Positions 18,292 to 26,237 of a stretch of 64,000 nt of DNA are shown here, one piece after another. The position numbers were made by a program, and so were the translations under genes. The stretch is from Afipia massiliensis (GTDB lineage Bacteria; Pseudomonadota; Alphaproteobacteria; Rhizobiales; Xanthobacteraceae), in contig NZ_LBIA02000001.1 in NCBI RefSeq assembly GCF_001006325.2, forward strand, positions 2,605,501-2,669,500, given 5' to 3'. The notes beneath the pieces were generated by a model. It was not told the DNA's origin, did not search any database, and saw only the letters and a list, made by a program, of their open reading frames with translations. Position 1 is the first letter of the stretch; the number at the start of each line of letters is the position of its first letter.

Positions 18292-19533
18292 ATGGCCGTG
18301 CCTGCCCGAGACCAGGTTGCAAGGGTTGTTCACCCGGAGCCTGATTCATCCGAAACCGACGCATCGCGCGCGGACATCGAGCAGCGTGTGCGTCCGGTCG
18401 AGCAGCCTGCGACCGATGCACCCGAGGCAGCGCCACCTGCTGATGCGAAAGAAGAATCCGCGAAACCGAAATCCCCGACCCGCAAGCGCGTCCTCGTCGG
18501 CGTCGGTGCGATTGCGATCCTCGCCGGCATCTACTTCGGCTATCACTATATGGTCGTCGGCCGTTACATGGTCACGACGGATGACGCCTATGTCCGCGGC
18601 TATAACACCACGCTCGGGGCGCGGGTCTCCGGACATATCGCCGCGATTGCCGTCGAGGACAACGCGCGGGTCGGCGCGGGCAGCGTCATCCTTCGCATCG
18701 ACGACGGCGACTACCGCATCGCCGCCGACAACGCGCGCGCGAAAATTGCCACGCAGGAAGCGACCATCGACCGGATTGGCCGCCAGGTCACGGCGCAGGA
18801 GAGCGCGGTGGATCAGGCGAAGGCGCAGCTTGCCTCTGCTGATGCAGCGACCAAGCGCGCGGAAGCGGACTTCGCGCGGCAGGAGACATTGAGCACCAGG
18901 GGATTCGCGTCGAAGGCGACGTTCGATGTGTCGCAAGCCGGCCGCGATCAGGCCCTGGCATCGGTTCAGGCCGCGCAGGCGGCGCTCGACGCCGCGCAGG
19001 CCCAGGTCGATGTCGTCAAGGCGCAGAAGGCGGAAGCCGAAGGGCAGTTGCAGGAATTGCGCACAGCGCTCGCCAAGGCGGTGCGCGACCTGTCGTTCAC
19101 CAGCGTGCTTGCGCCCGTGGACGGCACATTCGCCAACCGCATCGTCAATGTCGGCGACTACGTGCAGCCCGGCCAGCGGCTTGCCAATGTGGTGCAACTC
19201 GACAACGTCTATATCGACGCCAACTATAAAGAGACACAGCTCGGGCGGCTGAAGCCGGGCCAGCGCGTCAAGATCACGGTCGATGCCGTGAGCGGCCGCA
19301 CCATCAACGGCATCGTCGACAGCATTGCGCCGGCGTCGGGCTCAATCTTCACCCTGCTGCCGCCGGACAACGCCACCGGAAACTTCACCAAGGTGGTGCA
19401 GCGCGTGCCGGTTCGTATTCGCGTTCCGGCCTCCGTCGCGCGGGAAAACCTGCTGCGCCCCGGCATGTCGGTGGTGACCTCGGTCAACACCAAACCCTCG
19501 CCGGACGGGGTCGATCCGATCGTCGCCCGATAA
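18292..19533 (+). CDS. HlyD/EmrA-type membrane fusion protein
   Basis: 413 residues. A cytoplasmic acidic N-terminus of about 65 residues is followed by one membrane helix (VLVGVGAIAILAGIYFGYHYM), a lipoyl-like half (TTDDAYVRGYNTTLGARVSGHIAAI), a long alpha-helical hairpin rich in Ala/Gln, and the second half VLAPVDGTFANRIVNVGDYVQPGQ. It would bridge the inner-membrane MFS pump encoded next door to an outer-membrane channel. The ATG at 18292 has GGAGG five bases upstream; a TTG at 18280 is less likely. Likely under control of the divergent TetR. Confidence 0.93.
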   Translation: MAVPARDQVARVVHPEPDSSETDASRADIEQRVRPVEQPATDAPEAAPPADAKEESAKPKSPTRKRVLVGVGAIAILAGIYFGYHYMVVGRYMVTTDDAYVRGYNTTLGARVSGHIAAIAVEDNARVGAGSVILRIDDGDYRIAADNARAKIATQEATIDRIGRQVTAQESAVDQAKAQLASADAATKRAEADFARQETLSTRGFASKATFDVSQAGRDQALASVQAAQAALDAAQAQVDVVKAQKAEAEGQLQELRTALAKAVRDLSFTSVLAPVDGTFANRIVNVGDYVQPGQRLANVVQLDNVYIDANYKETQLGRLKPGQRVKITVDAVSGRTINGIVDSIAPASGSIFTLLPPDNATGNFTKVVQRVPVRIRVPASVARENLLRPGMSVVTSVNTKPSPDGVDPIVAR

Positions 19534-19575
19534 CCGCGTGCGGGATCGCGCATCGCTGATCGCAGGGACAGTGTG

Positions 19576-21162
19576 ATGGCGTCAAACACCACATCGCTGA
19601 CCATGGACGGCGCCCCGGCCGTACCCGCGCCGGAGGAAACGATCAGCACGCGGCGGCTGATCGCGTTCCTGATCATGGTGTTCGGGATGTTCATGTCGAT
19701 CCTGGACATCCAGATCGTCTCGGCATCGCTGGCTGAAATCCAGGCCGGTCTGTCGGCCAGCACCAGCGAAGTTGCATGGGTGCAGACCTCGTATCTGATC
19801 GCCGAAGTGATCGCGATTCCGCTGTCGGGCTTTCTGTCGCGCGCGCTCGGCACGCGGCTGCTGTTTGCGATCTCCGCTTCCGGATTTACCGTGGCGAGCT
19901 TCATGTGCGGCATGACCTCGACCATCGAACAGATGATCTTGTGGCGCGCGATCCAGGGCTTCGTCGGCGCGGGCATGATCCCGACCGTGTTCGCCTCGGC
20001 TTATACGGTTTTCCCGCGTAACAAATTCCACATCGTCGGCCCGATCATCGGCCTCGTCGCCACGCTGGCGCCGACCATCGGTCCGACGGTGGGTGGCTAC
20101 ATCACCGACCTGATGTCGTGGCACTGGCTGTTCTTCATCAATATCGTCCCCGGTATCGCCATCACCATCGGTGTGCTGGCCTTGGTCGACTTCGATGAGC
20201 CGAATTTCGAACTGCTTCAGCATTTCGACTGGTGGGGACTGGCTGCGATGGCAGGCTTCCTCGGCTCGCTCGAATACGTGCTTGAAGAAGGTCCGCGCAA
20301 CGACTGGCTGCAGGATGAATCCATCTTCTTCTTCGCGGTGGTCTGTGTTCTGTCGGCGGTGGCTTTCTTCTATCGCGCGCTGACGCAAAAGGAGCCGATC
20401 GTCGATATCCGCGCCTTCACCGACCGGAACTTCGCGCTCGGCTGCATGTTCTCGTTCTGCGTCGGCATCGGACTCTATGGCCTGACCTACGTCTATCCGC
20501 GTTATCTGGCCGAAGTGCGCGGCTACAGCGCGCTGATGATCGGCGAGACTGTGTTCGTGTCCGGTGCGGCGATGTTCATCAGCGCGCCGTTCATCGGACG
20601 GCTGATGACCAAGGTCGATTTGCGTCTGATGATCGCGGCCGGACTGCTCATTTTCGCGCTCAGTTCGTGGATGATGACCGGGATCACGCGCGATTACGAT
20701 TTCTATGAATTGCTGGTGCCGCAGATCCTGCGCGGCGTCGGCATCATGATGGCGATGGTGCCGGTCAACAATATCGCGCTCGGCACGCTGGCGCCCTCGC
20801 GCCTGAAGAATGCGTCAGGGCTGTTCAACCTGACGCGCAACCTCGGCGGCGCGGTGGGGCTCGCCCTCATCAACACCATCCTCGACAGCCGGACCGACCT
20901 GCATATCTCGCGGCTGCATGACAAAGTCACCTGGGGCAATGCGGTGGCGGTCGAGACGCTCAACATGCTGACCCAGAAATTCCAAGGGGCGGGCAACGCA
21001 TCGCTGATGGCGCTGAAGCAACTGTCGCTGATCGTGCACCGGCAGGCGGTGGTGATGAGTTTCGGCGATGCCTTCTTCATCCTGGCGTGCTTCTATCTTG
21101 CACTCAGCGTGCTGGTGTTCTTCGTCAACAAGCCCAACATGATGGGCCCGGACGCGCATTGA
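19576..21162 (+). CDS. EmrB/QacA-type (DHA2, 14-helix) MFS drug efflux pump
   Basis: 528 residues with about 14 hydrophobic segments. The family signs are the early LDIQIVSASLAEIQAGLSAS, WVQTSYLIAEVIAIPLSG and the motif-C region TLAPTIGPTVGGYITD. It would export hydrophobic compounds by proton antiport together with the HlyD protein 43 bases upstream. The ATG at 19576 directly follows an in-frame GTG at 19573. No outer-membrane TolC-type gene is nearby, so a shared channel must be used. Confidence 0.93.
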   Translation: MASNTTSLTMDGAPAVPAPEETISTRRLIAFLIMVFGMFMSILDIQIVSASLAEIQAGLSASTSEVAWVQTSYLIAEVIAIPLSGFLSRALGTRLLFAISASGFTVASFMCGMTSTIEQMILWRAIQGFVGAGMIPTVFASAYTVFPRNKFHIVGPIIGLVATLAPTIGPTVGGYITDLMSWHWLFFINIVPGIAITIGVLALVDFDEPNFELLQHFDWWGLAAMAGFLGSLEYVLEEGPRNDWLQDESIFFFAVVCVLSAVAFFYRALTQKEPIVDIRAFTDRNFALGCMFSFCVGIGLYGLTYVYPRYLAEVRGYSALMIGETVFVSGAAMFISAPFIGRLMTKVDLRLMIAAGLLIFALSSWMMTGITRDYDFYELLVPQILRGVGIMMAMVPVNNIALGTLAPSRLKNASGLFNLTRNLGGAVGLALINTILDSRTDLHISRLHDKVTWGNAVAVETLNMLTQKFQGAGNASLMALKQLSLIVHRQAVVMSFGDAFFILACFYLALSVLVFFVNKPNMMGPDAH

Positions 21163-21220
21163 AGTCCAGCCGCGCCCGTGGCACATCAGTCACGAACACA
21201 GCAACGGCAAGCGCGGGCAC

Positions 21221-22357
21221 ATGAGCTACATCAGCGGCGTCGGACTGACGGCTTTCGGCAAGCAAGAAGGCCGTTCGACACTCGATCTCATGAGCCAGGC
21301 GGCCGAGAGCGCGCTGTCGGATGCCGGCCTCAAGCGCGCTGACATTGACGGTCTGCTGACCGGCTATTCCACCACGATGCCGCATCTGATGCTGGCGACG
21401 GTGTTCGCCGAACATTTCGGCGTGCAGCCGTCCTATGCCCACGCCATTCAGGTCGGCGGCGCGACGGGACTTGCGATGGCGATGCTGGCGCATGAACTGG
21501 TCGAGGCCGGGGTCGCGAAAACCATTCTCGTGGTTGCAGGCGAGAACCGTCTCACCGGACAGGCGCGCGATTCGGCGATGAGCATGCTGGCCCAAGTCGG
21601 CCATCCCGACTACGAAGTGCCGCTCGGCCCGACCATCCCGGCTTATTACGGCCTGCTCGCCTCGCGGTACATGCACGACTACGGCCTGATACAGGACGAC
21701 ATGGCGGAGTTCGCGGTGCTGATGCGTAAGCACGCGATGCTGCATCCCGGCGCGCAATTCCACGATCCGATCACGGTTGCCGACGTGATGGCGTCGCGCG
21801 AAATATCATCGCCGCTGAAGCTGCTGGATTGCTGCCCGGTATCGGACGGCGGCGCGGCCTTTATCGTCAGCCGCGAGCCGACCAGCGACCATCATGTCCG
21901 CATCATGGGTTGCGGACAGGCGCATCTGCACCAGCATGTCACGGCGGCGCGCAGTCTCTCCGACGTCGGTGCAAAGGTTGCAGTGTCGCGCGCGCAAGCG
22001 AAAGCAGGCGTCGATCCGCGCAGTATCAAATATGCCGGCATCTATGACAGCTTCACCATTACGCTCGCGATCCTGATCGAGGAGCTTGGGCTCGCCGCGC
22101 GTGGCGAGGCCGCTGCCCGCGCGCGCAACGGCGATTTCGGCATTGAGGGGGCACTGCCGCTCAACACTCACGGCGGGCTCTTGAGCTACGGCCACTGCGG
22201 CTGCGGCGGCGCGATGGCGCATCTGGTCGAAACGCAATTGCAGATGACGGGCCGGGCTGGGCCGCGACAGGTGCGCGACGCGTCAATGGCGCTGTTGCAC
22301 GGCGACGGCGGCGTGATGTCGTCCCATGTCAGCATGTTTCTGGAGCGGGTGCGATGA
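21221..22357 (+). CDS. Thiolase-like protein lacking the nucleophilic cysteine
   Basis: 378 residues with the overall thiolase fold of the SCP2/lipid-transfer branch. Where ordinary thiolases have the acyl-accepting Cys, this protein reads QVGGATG (residues 77-83). The C-terminal GG-x4-GH motif is present as HGGLLSYGHCGCGGA. It overlaps the following DUF35 gene by ATGA. Cys-less thiolase-like proteins paired with DUF35 proteins are known as retro-aldolases in steroid side-chain breakdown (Ltp2 with ChsH2-type partners), so an aldolase or acyl-binding role is more likely than thiolysis. The substrate is unknown. Confidence 0.85.
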   Translation: MSYISGVGLTAFGKQEGRSTLDLMSQAAESALSDAGLKRADIDGLLTGYSTTMPHLMLATVFAEHFGVQPSYAHAIQVGGATGLAMAMLAHELVEAGVAKTILVVAGENRLTGQARDSAMSMLAQVGHPDYEVPLGPTIPAYYGLLASRYMHDYGLIQDDMAEFAVLMRKHAMLHPGAQFHDPITVADVMASREISSPLKLLDCCPVSDGGAAFIVSREPTSDHHVRIMGCGQAHLHQHVTAARSLSDVGAKVAVSRAQAKAGVDPRSIKYAGIYDSFTITLAILIEELGLAARGEAAARARNGDFGIEGALPLNTHGGLLSYGHCGCGGAMAHLVETQLQMTGRAGPRQVRDASMALLHGDGGVMSSHVSMFLERVR

Positions 22358-22716
22358 GCGAAGCGACCGACCTGAAGGGCTGGAACGACGGCGTCGACGC
22401 GATTCTGTATCAGTCATGCGGGGCGTGCCGTCATCTCTGGTACTTCCGTCGCGGGTTTTGTCCGTCCTGCGGCGATGCTTCGCCGCAGCCTCACAAGGCG
22501 AGCGGCAACGGCGTGGTCTATTCCGCGACGCTGGTTCGCCGCGCGGCGACGTCCGAGACCAGGGCGCTTGTGCCTTATGCGATCCTGCTGGTCGATATGG
22601 CGGAAGGCTTTCGCATGATGGCGCATGGCGACATTGATTTGCGTATCGGAGATCATGTCGTCGCGGAATTCAGGCCGTTTACCGGTATCCGCACGCCGTA
22701 CTTCGTGAAGGTATAA
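22354..22716 (+). CDS. DUF35 OB-fold/zinc-ribbon partner protein
   Basis: 120 residues. The N-terminal rubredoxin-like zinc ribbon has two Cys pairs (CGACRHLW and FCPSCGD), followed by an OB-fold with VVYSATLVRRAA, VPYAILLVDMAEGFRMMAHG and IGDHVVAEF. DUF35 proteins bind acyl-CoA and act with thiolase-like partners; the four-base overlap with the upstream gene fits a stoichiometric complex. The pair follows the MFS gene at 58 bases, but a functional link to efflux is not evident. Confidence 0.88.
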   Translation: MSEATDLKGWNDGVDAILYQSCGACRHLWYFRRGFCPSCGDASPQPHKASGNGVVYSATLVRRAATSETRALVPYAILLVDMAEGFRMMAHGDIDLRIGDHVVAEFRPFTGIRTPYFVKV

Positions 22717-22731
22717 GCAAGGTCACCACGT

Positions 22732-22842
22732 GTCATTCCGGACAGTCCGCGCATGGCGGACTGGTCCGGAATCCAGAAACGTTCATCGAAAGCAACTTCT
22801 GGATTCCGGGTTCACTCGCTCCGCTCGCGCCCCGGAATGACA
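22732..22842. repeat. GTCATTCCGG-type palindromic repeat
   Basis: A long inverted repeat with outer ends GTCATTCCGG / CCGGAATGAC and inner arms GGAATCCAGAA / TTCTGGATTCC. It follows the DUF35 gene and may act as a 3' boundary of that transcript. A different sequence family from the CGTCATGCCCG and GCAATGAC types seen elsewhere in the window. Confidence 0.8.
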
Positions 22843-22982
22843 GAAATGCAATGTGCGGCGTGACGCCGCGCCGACATTGCCGGTTTTTAAACGCCGGTAC
22901 AAAATTTGCCGCAATTATTGCCCAAAACATCATCAGCGGATTTCGCCCCTGAGTCCGCATTGCTCGAACGCGGGAGGATCGC

Positions 22983-23063
22983 ATGGATTTGAAGTTTGCG
23001 TTTATCGCGACCCCGCGAGTCCTGCGCGTACGCGCCTCGGCATCCGGATACCCCCTCGGTTAA
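22983..23063 (+). CDS. Possible 26-residue leader peptide ahead of the ABC exporter
   Basis: ATG 22983 has a strong GGGAGG ribosome-binding site six bases upstream, and the frame ends at TAA 23061-23063. The product has a hydrophobic start (KFAFIAT), an Arg-spaced middle (PRVLRVRAS) and ends GYPLG. It lies in a 423-base gap otherwise without genes and is followed at once by two perfect hairpins, the arrangement expected of a translation-sensing leader. No family is recognised and the reading frame could be chance. Confidence 0.4.
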   Translation: MDLKFAFIATPRVLRVRASASGYPLG

Positions 23064-23066
23064 CCC

Positions 23067-23114
23067 CGCGGTCCTCCGCGTAAGGTTGCCGGCTGCCATC
23101 GGTTCTCCGATGGC
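23067..23114 (+). promoter_or_regulatory. Two hairpins between leader ORF and ABC exporter gene
   Basis: Hairpin 1 is CGCGG-TCCT-CCGCG at 23067-23080, starting three bases after the leader stop. Hairpin 2 is GCCATCGG-TTCT-CCGATGGC at 23095-23114, with eight paired bases. No U-run follows, so these are not simple terminators. They could take part in attenuation, pausing or mRNA stability. Between 23115 and 23265 nothing else is recognised beyond the upstream region of the next gene. Confidence 0.4.
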
Positions 23115-23265
23115 CAGTCTGAGGTCGTCCGGTTTGCGTTGTCGCGAACCCTGCTGACCAAATTCCACAACCTGATTCTTTACACGTGACGATTGTGCGC
23201 GGCGATGCCGCTGCATCGTCCATTATTCCTGGAGTCGGCTTGCGCCCGCGCAGCCGAAACATGCC

Positions 23266-25071
23266 ATGACTCATACTCGTAACAAAAAACCATCCGCCCT
23301 TCGTGCGGTGCTTCCGTTCGTCTTCCGTCACTGGCGCAATCAGCCGGTGCGATTGTTCGTGGTTGCCAGCGGCCTGATCGGCGTGGCGGCTGCGGATGTT
23401 TTCATGCCGCTGTTCGCCGGTCGGCTGGTGGACGCCGTGACACTTGCGGCGACCGATCCGGCCGCCGCTCAGCGCGGGGCCATAATTGCGTTTGGCGCCA
23501 TCGTGGCGCTCGGCGTTTTGGCACTGGTGCTGCGTCTGATTGGCTTGAAGGCAATCTTGCCGTTCACCCTGCGCATCATGTCGGATGTGGCGCAGAACGC
23601 CTTCGTGCGAATCCAGCGTTTTTCTACGGACTGGCACGCCAACAGCTTCGCCGGATCGACCGTGCGCAAGATCACGCGCGGCATGTGGGCGCTCGATCTG
23701 CTCAACGACACCATCCTGATGGCGCTGGTGCCATCGCTGGTGGTGCTGATCGGCTCGACCATTCTGGTGGGATGGCACTGGCCGGTGCTCGGCGCGGTGA
23801 TCGCGATCATCACCGTCGTCTATGTGAGCATGACGGTCGCGCTGACGGCGAACTACATTGCGCCGGCCGCGCAACTGTCGAACGCGCTCGACACCAAAGT
23901 GGGCGGCACGCTGGCCGATGCGTTGACGTGCAACGCAGTGGTGAAGTCGTTCGGCGCGGAGAACCGTGAAGATGCGCGGCTTGCCGGCGTGGTCAGCAAG
24001 TGGCGCCGGCGCGCAGGCCGCACCTGGCTACGCTACACCTACGTCGGCATTGCGCAGAACGCAGTGCTGGTCGTCATGAGCGCCTGCGTGATTGGCGGCG
24101 TGCTTCTGCTGTGGATCGCGGGCCGTGCCACGCCGGGTGAAGTCGCCTACGTGGTGACGACCTATTTCGTCATCCACGGCTATCTCGGCGACATCGGCCA
24201 GCACATCAGCCACCTGCAGCGTTCGGTGAACGACATGGAGGAGCTGGTTGCGATTCACGACGAGGCCATCGGCATTGCCGACGCGCCGGATGCCGTGCCG
24301 ATGAAGGTCGCGGGCGGCGGCATCGTGTTCGACGATGTGACGTTCCACTATCGCGGGCACGACACGCCGCTGTACGACCGGCTTGCGGTCAACATCAGGC
24401 CTGGCGAGCGCGTCGGTCTGGTCGGCCGCTCGGGCTCCGGCAAGACGACGTTCGTCAAGCTGGTGCAGCGGCTGTATGACGCGACTGGCGGACGCGTGCT
24501 GATCGACGGTCAGGATGTCGCAAAGGCGACGCAGCAATCGCTGCGCAGCCAGATCGCCATCGTGCAGCAGGAGCCGACCCTGTTTCACCGTTCGCTGGCC
24601 GAGAACATCGGCTACGCGCGGCCGGGCGCGACCATGGCGCAGATCGAGGAAGCGGCGCGGCTTGCCAACGCGCACGACTTCATCATGCGGCTGCCGAAGC
24701 GTTACGAAACGTTGGTGGGCGAGCGCGGCGTGAAACTGTCGGGCGGCGAACGTCAGCGTGTGGCGTTGGCGCGTGCCTTCCTTGCCGACGCGCCGATCCT
24801 GATTTTGGACGAGGCCACCTCAAGCCTCGACTCGGAATCGGAGGCCTTGATTCAGGAGGCGATGGACCGCCTGATCCAGGGCCGCACCGCGATCGTGATC
24901 GCACACCGGCTCTCCACAGTGCGCAGCCTCGATCGCATCCTGGTGTTCGACCGGGGCCGGATCGCCGAGGAGGGGACGCATGCCTCGCTCGCCAGGCGTC
25001 CCGGCGGTATCTACCGCTCGCTGTTCGAACGGCAGGTGCTTGAACTCGACCGCATGTCGGCGGCTGAGTAA
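23266..25071 (+). CDS. ABC exporter, fused membrane and ATPase domains
   Basis: 601 residues. A six-helix ABCB-type membrane domain (about 1-320) is followed by the nucleotide-binding domain with Walker A GRSGSGKTTF, the Q-loop IVQQEPTLF, signature LSGGERQR, Walker B ILILDEATSS and the switch His in IAHRLSTV. It probably works as a homodimer exporting a lipid, drug or peptide; the substrate cannot be read from sequence. It stands alone between a possible leader region and a palindromic repeat. Confidence 0.93.
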   Translation: MTHTRNKKPSALRAVLPFVFRHWRNQPVRLFVVASGLIGVAAADVFMPLFAGRLVDAVTLAATDPAAAQRGAIIAFGAIVALGVLALVLRLIGLKAILPFTLRIMSDVAQNAFVRIQRFSTDWHANSFAGSTVRKITRGMWALDLLNDTILMALVPSLVVLIGSTILVGWHWPVLGAVIAIITVVYVSMTVALTANYIAPAAQLSNALDTKVGGTLADALTCNAVVKSFGAENREDARLAGVVSKWRRRAGRTWLRYTYVGIAQNAVLVVMSACVIGGVLLLWIAGRATPGEVAYVVTTYFVIHGYLGDIGQHISHLQRSVNDMEELVAIHDEAIGIADAPDAVPMKVAGGGIVFDDVTFHYRGHDTPLYDRLAVNIRPGERVGLVGRSGSGKTTFVKLVQRLYDATGGRVLIDGQDVAKATQQSLRSQIAIVQQEPTLFHRSLAENIGYARPGATMAQIEEAARLANAHDFIMRLPKRYETLVGERGVKLSGGERQRVALARAFLADAPILILDEATSSLDSESEALIQEAMDRLIQGRTAIVIAHRLSTVRSLDRILVFDRGRIAEEGTHASLARRPGGIYRSLFERQVLELDRMSAAE

Positions 25072-25072
25072 G

Positions 25073-25154
25073 GCATTGCGAGCGAAGCGAAGCAATCCAG
25101 TCTTGGGAATAGCGAGAACTGGATTGCTTCGTCGCAAGCGCTCCTCGCAATGAC
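25073..25154. repeat. GCAATGAC-type palindromic repeat
   Basis: Ends GCATTGCGAGCG / CGCTCCTCGCAATGAC with inner arms GAAGCAATCCAG / CTGGATTGCTTC, the same family as 10130-10206 and 39647-39762. It begins one base after the ABC exporter stop codon, which makes it part of that gene's 3' end. Confidence 0.8.
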
Positions 25155-25171
25155 AGTGTAAATATCCGGTG

Positions 25172-25679
25172 CTAGCGCAGGTTGACCGTCTTGCGATTCA
25201 CCGCGCTGGTGTACTGGAAATCGTCGCCGTCGATCAACGGAACGGGATGAGGCGAGACCGTGTGGACGGCGTAGCCGCTTCTCGTTTGCTATCGCCTGAT
25301 AGAGCGCCTCGCCGGCGCGGATGAGCAGATCCTCCGGCGTCAGTTGTTCGTCCCGTGGAAGGTTCAAAGTTGAGGGAACTGGAACTGCCTGAGGCGCGAT
25401 GGGAAGGGAATCCTGAACGGGCCTTCACTGCGGGCCGAGCCATGCATCCGGCACGATGAGGTCCGCTTCGGGAGCAATGCCGAGTGTGAGCCGCTTCACA
25501 CGGCAGATGCGGTTTCGGTGGCCACCTTGGGGTGTGATTGCATTCAACACGAAGCCCGACGGCGCAATTTCTGTCTCCGCAACCGGAGATTCGTGCTTAG
25601 GTTCCCGCATAAGGCCACTTGCTGCATTCAATCTCGAAATTGGAATTGCTGTTCCCTGGTGTTCTTGGATCAGGTGCAA
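25172..25679 (-). pseudogene. Decayed gene of unknown family (in-frame stop and frameshift)
   Basis: On the minus strand an open frame up to 25679 gives a plausible segment (ITPQGGHRNRICRVKRLT, PEADLIVPDAWLGPQ), is broken by TGA at 25425-25427, and continues in the same frame through LPRDEQLTPEDLLIRAGEALYQ. Near 25262 the frame shifts by one base and continues with YAVHTVSPHPVPLIDGDD, ending NRKTVNLR at TAG 25172-25174. The joined product looks protein-like, but no family is recognised. Alternatively these are two short unrelated open frames. The 5' end, overlapping the FecR gene's upstream region, is undefined. Confidence 0.35.
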
Positions 25680-25691
25680 GGAGGCATTGTC

Positions 25692-26231
25692 ATGAATAAG
25701 GTGAGCAACGCGCTTCGCTGTCTGGCGAGCGCGATCTTTGTCAGCGCGATGTGTGTGGGCAGCGCTGCGGCGCAGCCGGTGGGCGCGGGCTGCGTGCTGG
25801 ATCAGGCGGCCTTTGCCGGGCGACAGGTTCTGCGCTGCGCCGGAGGCTTGACCATTACCGCGGAGAGCGGTGCTCAGTACTCACTCCTCGATCGCGATGG
25901 GAACGGAAAAGCCGACGCGGCCCGTCTGAGCAGCCGCGCGTTGCTGATTGATGCGCCCAAGGGCAGTCTCGGCAAGACCGGCTTTCAGGTTCTGACGCCG
26001 CAAGCCATCGCGGCGGTGCGCGGCACGAAATGGGCGGTGGATGCAGACGGAAGCAAGACATCCGTATTCGTCGCGCAGGGGCGCGTCTCGGTGCGGCGGC
26101 CGGATTCCGGGCGCGGTGTCACGCTCGGTGCTGGTGACGGAGTCGATGTAGAAGCCGGCACAGGTGCGCTGACTGTCAAGCGCTGGGCGCCCGCGCGCGT
26201 TCAGGCACTTATGGCGCGCTTCGGACAATAA
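25692..26231 (+). CDS. Exported FecR-domain protein
   Basis: 179 residues with a signal peptide ending SAAAQ. The FecR part includes FQVLTPQAIAAVRGTKWAVD and KTSVFVAQGRVSV. The mature N-terminus holds two Cys (GCVLDQ, LRCAGG). The start ATG 25692 is preceded by AAGGAGG with seven bases between; the longer frame from 25518 lacks a signal peptide. The stop is six bases before the CHASE2-cyclase gene, so both are one operon. Such FecR proteins beside CHASE2 sensor proteins are probably their periplasmic partners; this is inference from gene pairing. Confidence 0.88.
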   Translation: MNKVSNALRCLASAIFVSAMCVGSAAAQPVGAGCVLDQAAFAGRQVLRCAGGLTITAESGAQYSLLDRDGNGKADAARLSSRALLIDAPKGSLGKTGFQVLTPQAIAAVRGTKWAVDADGSKTSVFVAQGRVSVRRPDSGRGVTLGAGDGVDVEAGTGALTVKRWAPARVQALMARFGQ

Positions 26232-26237
26232 CCGCCG

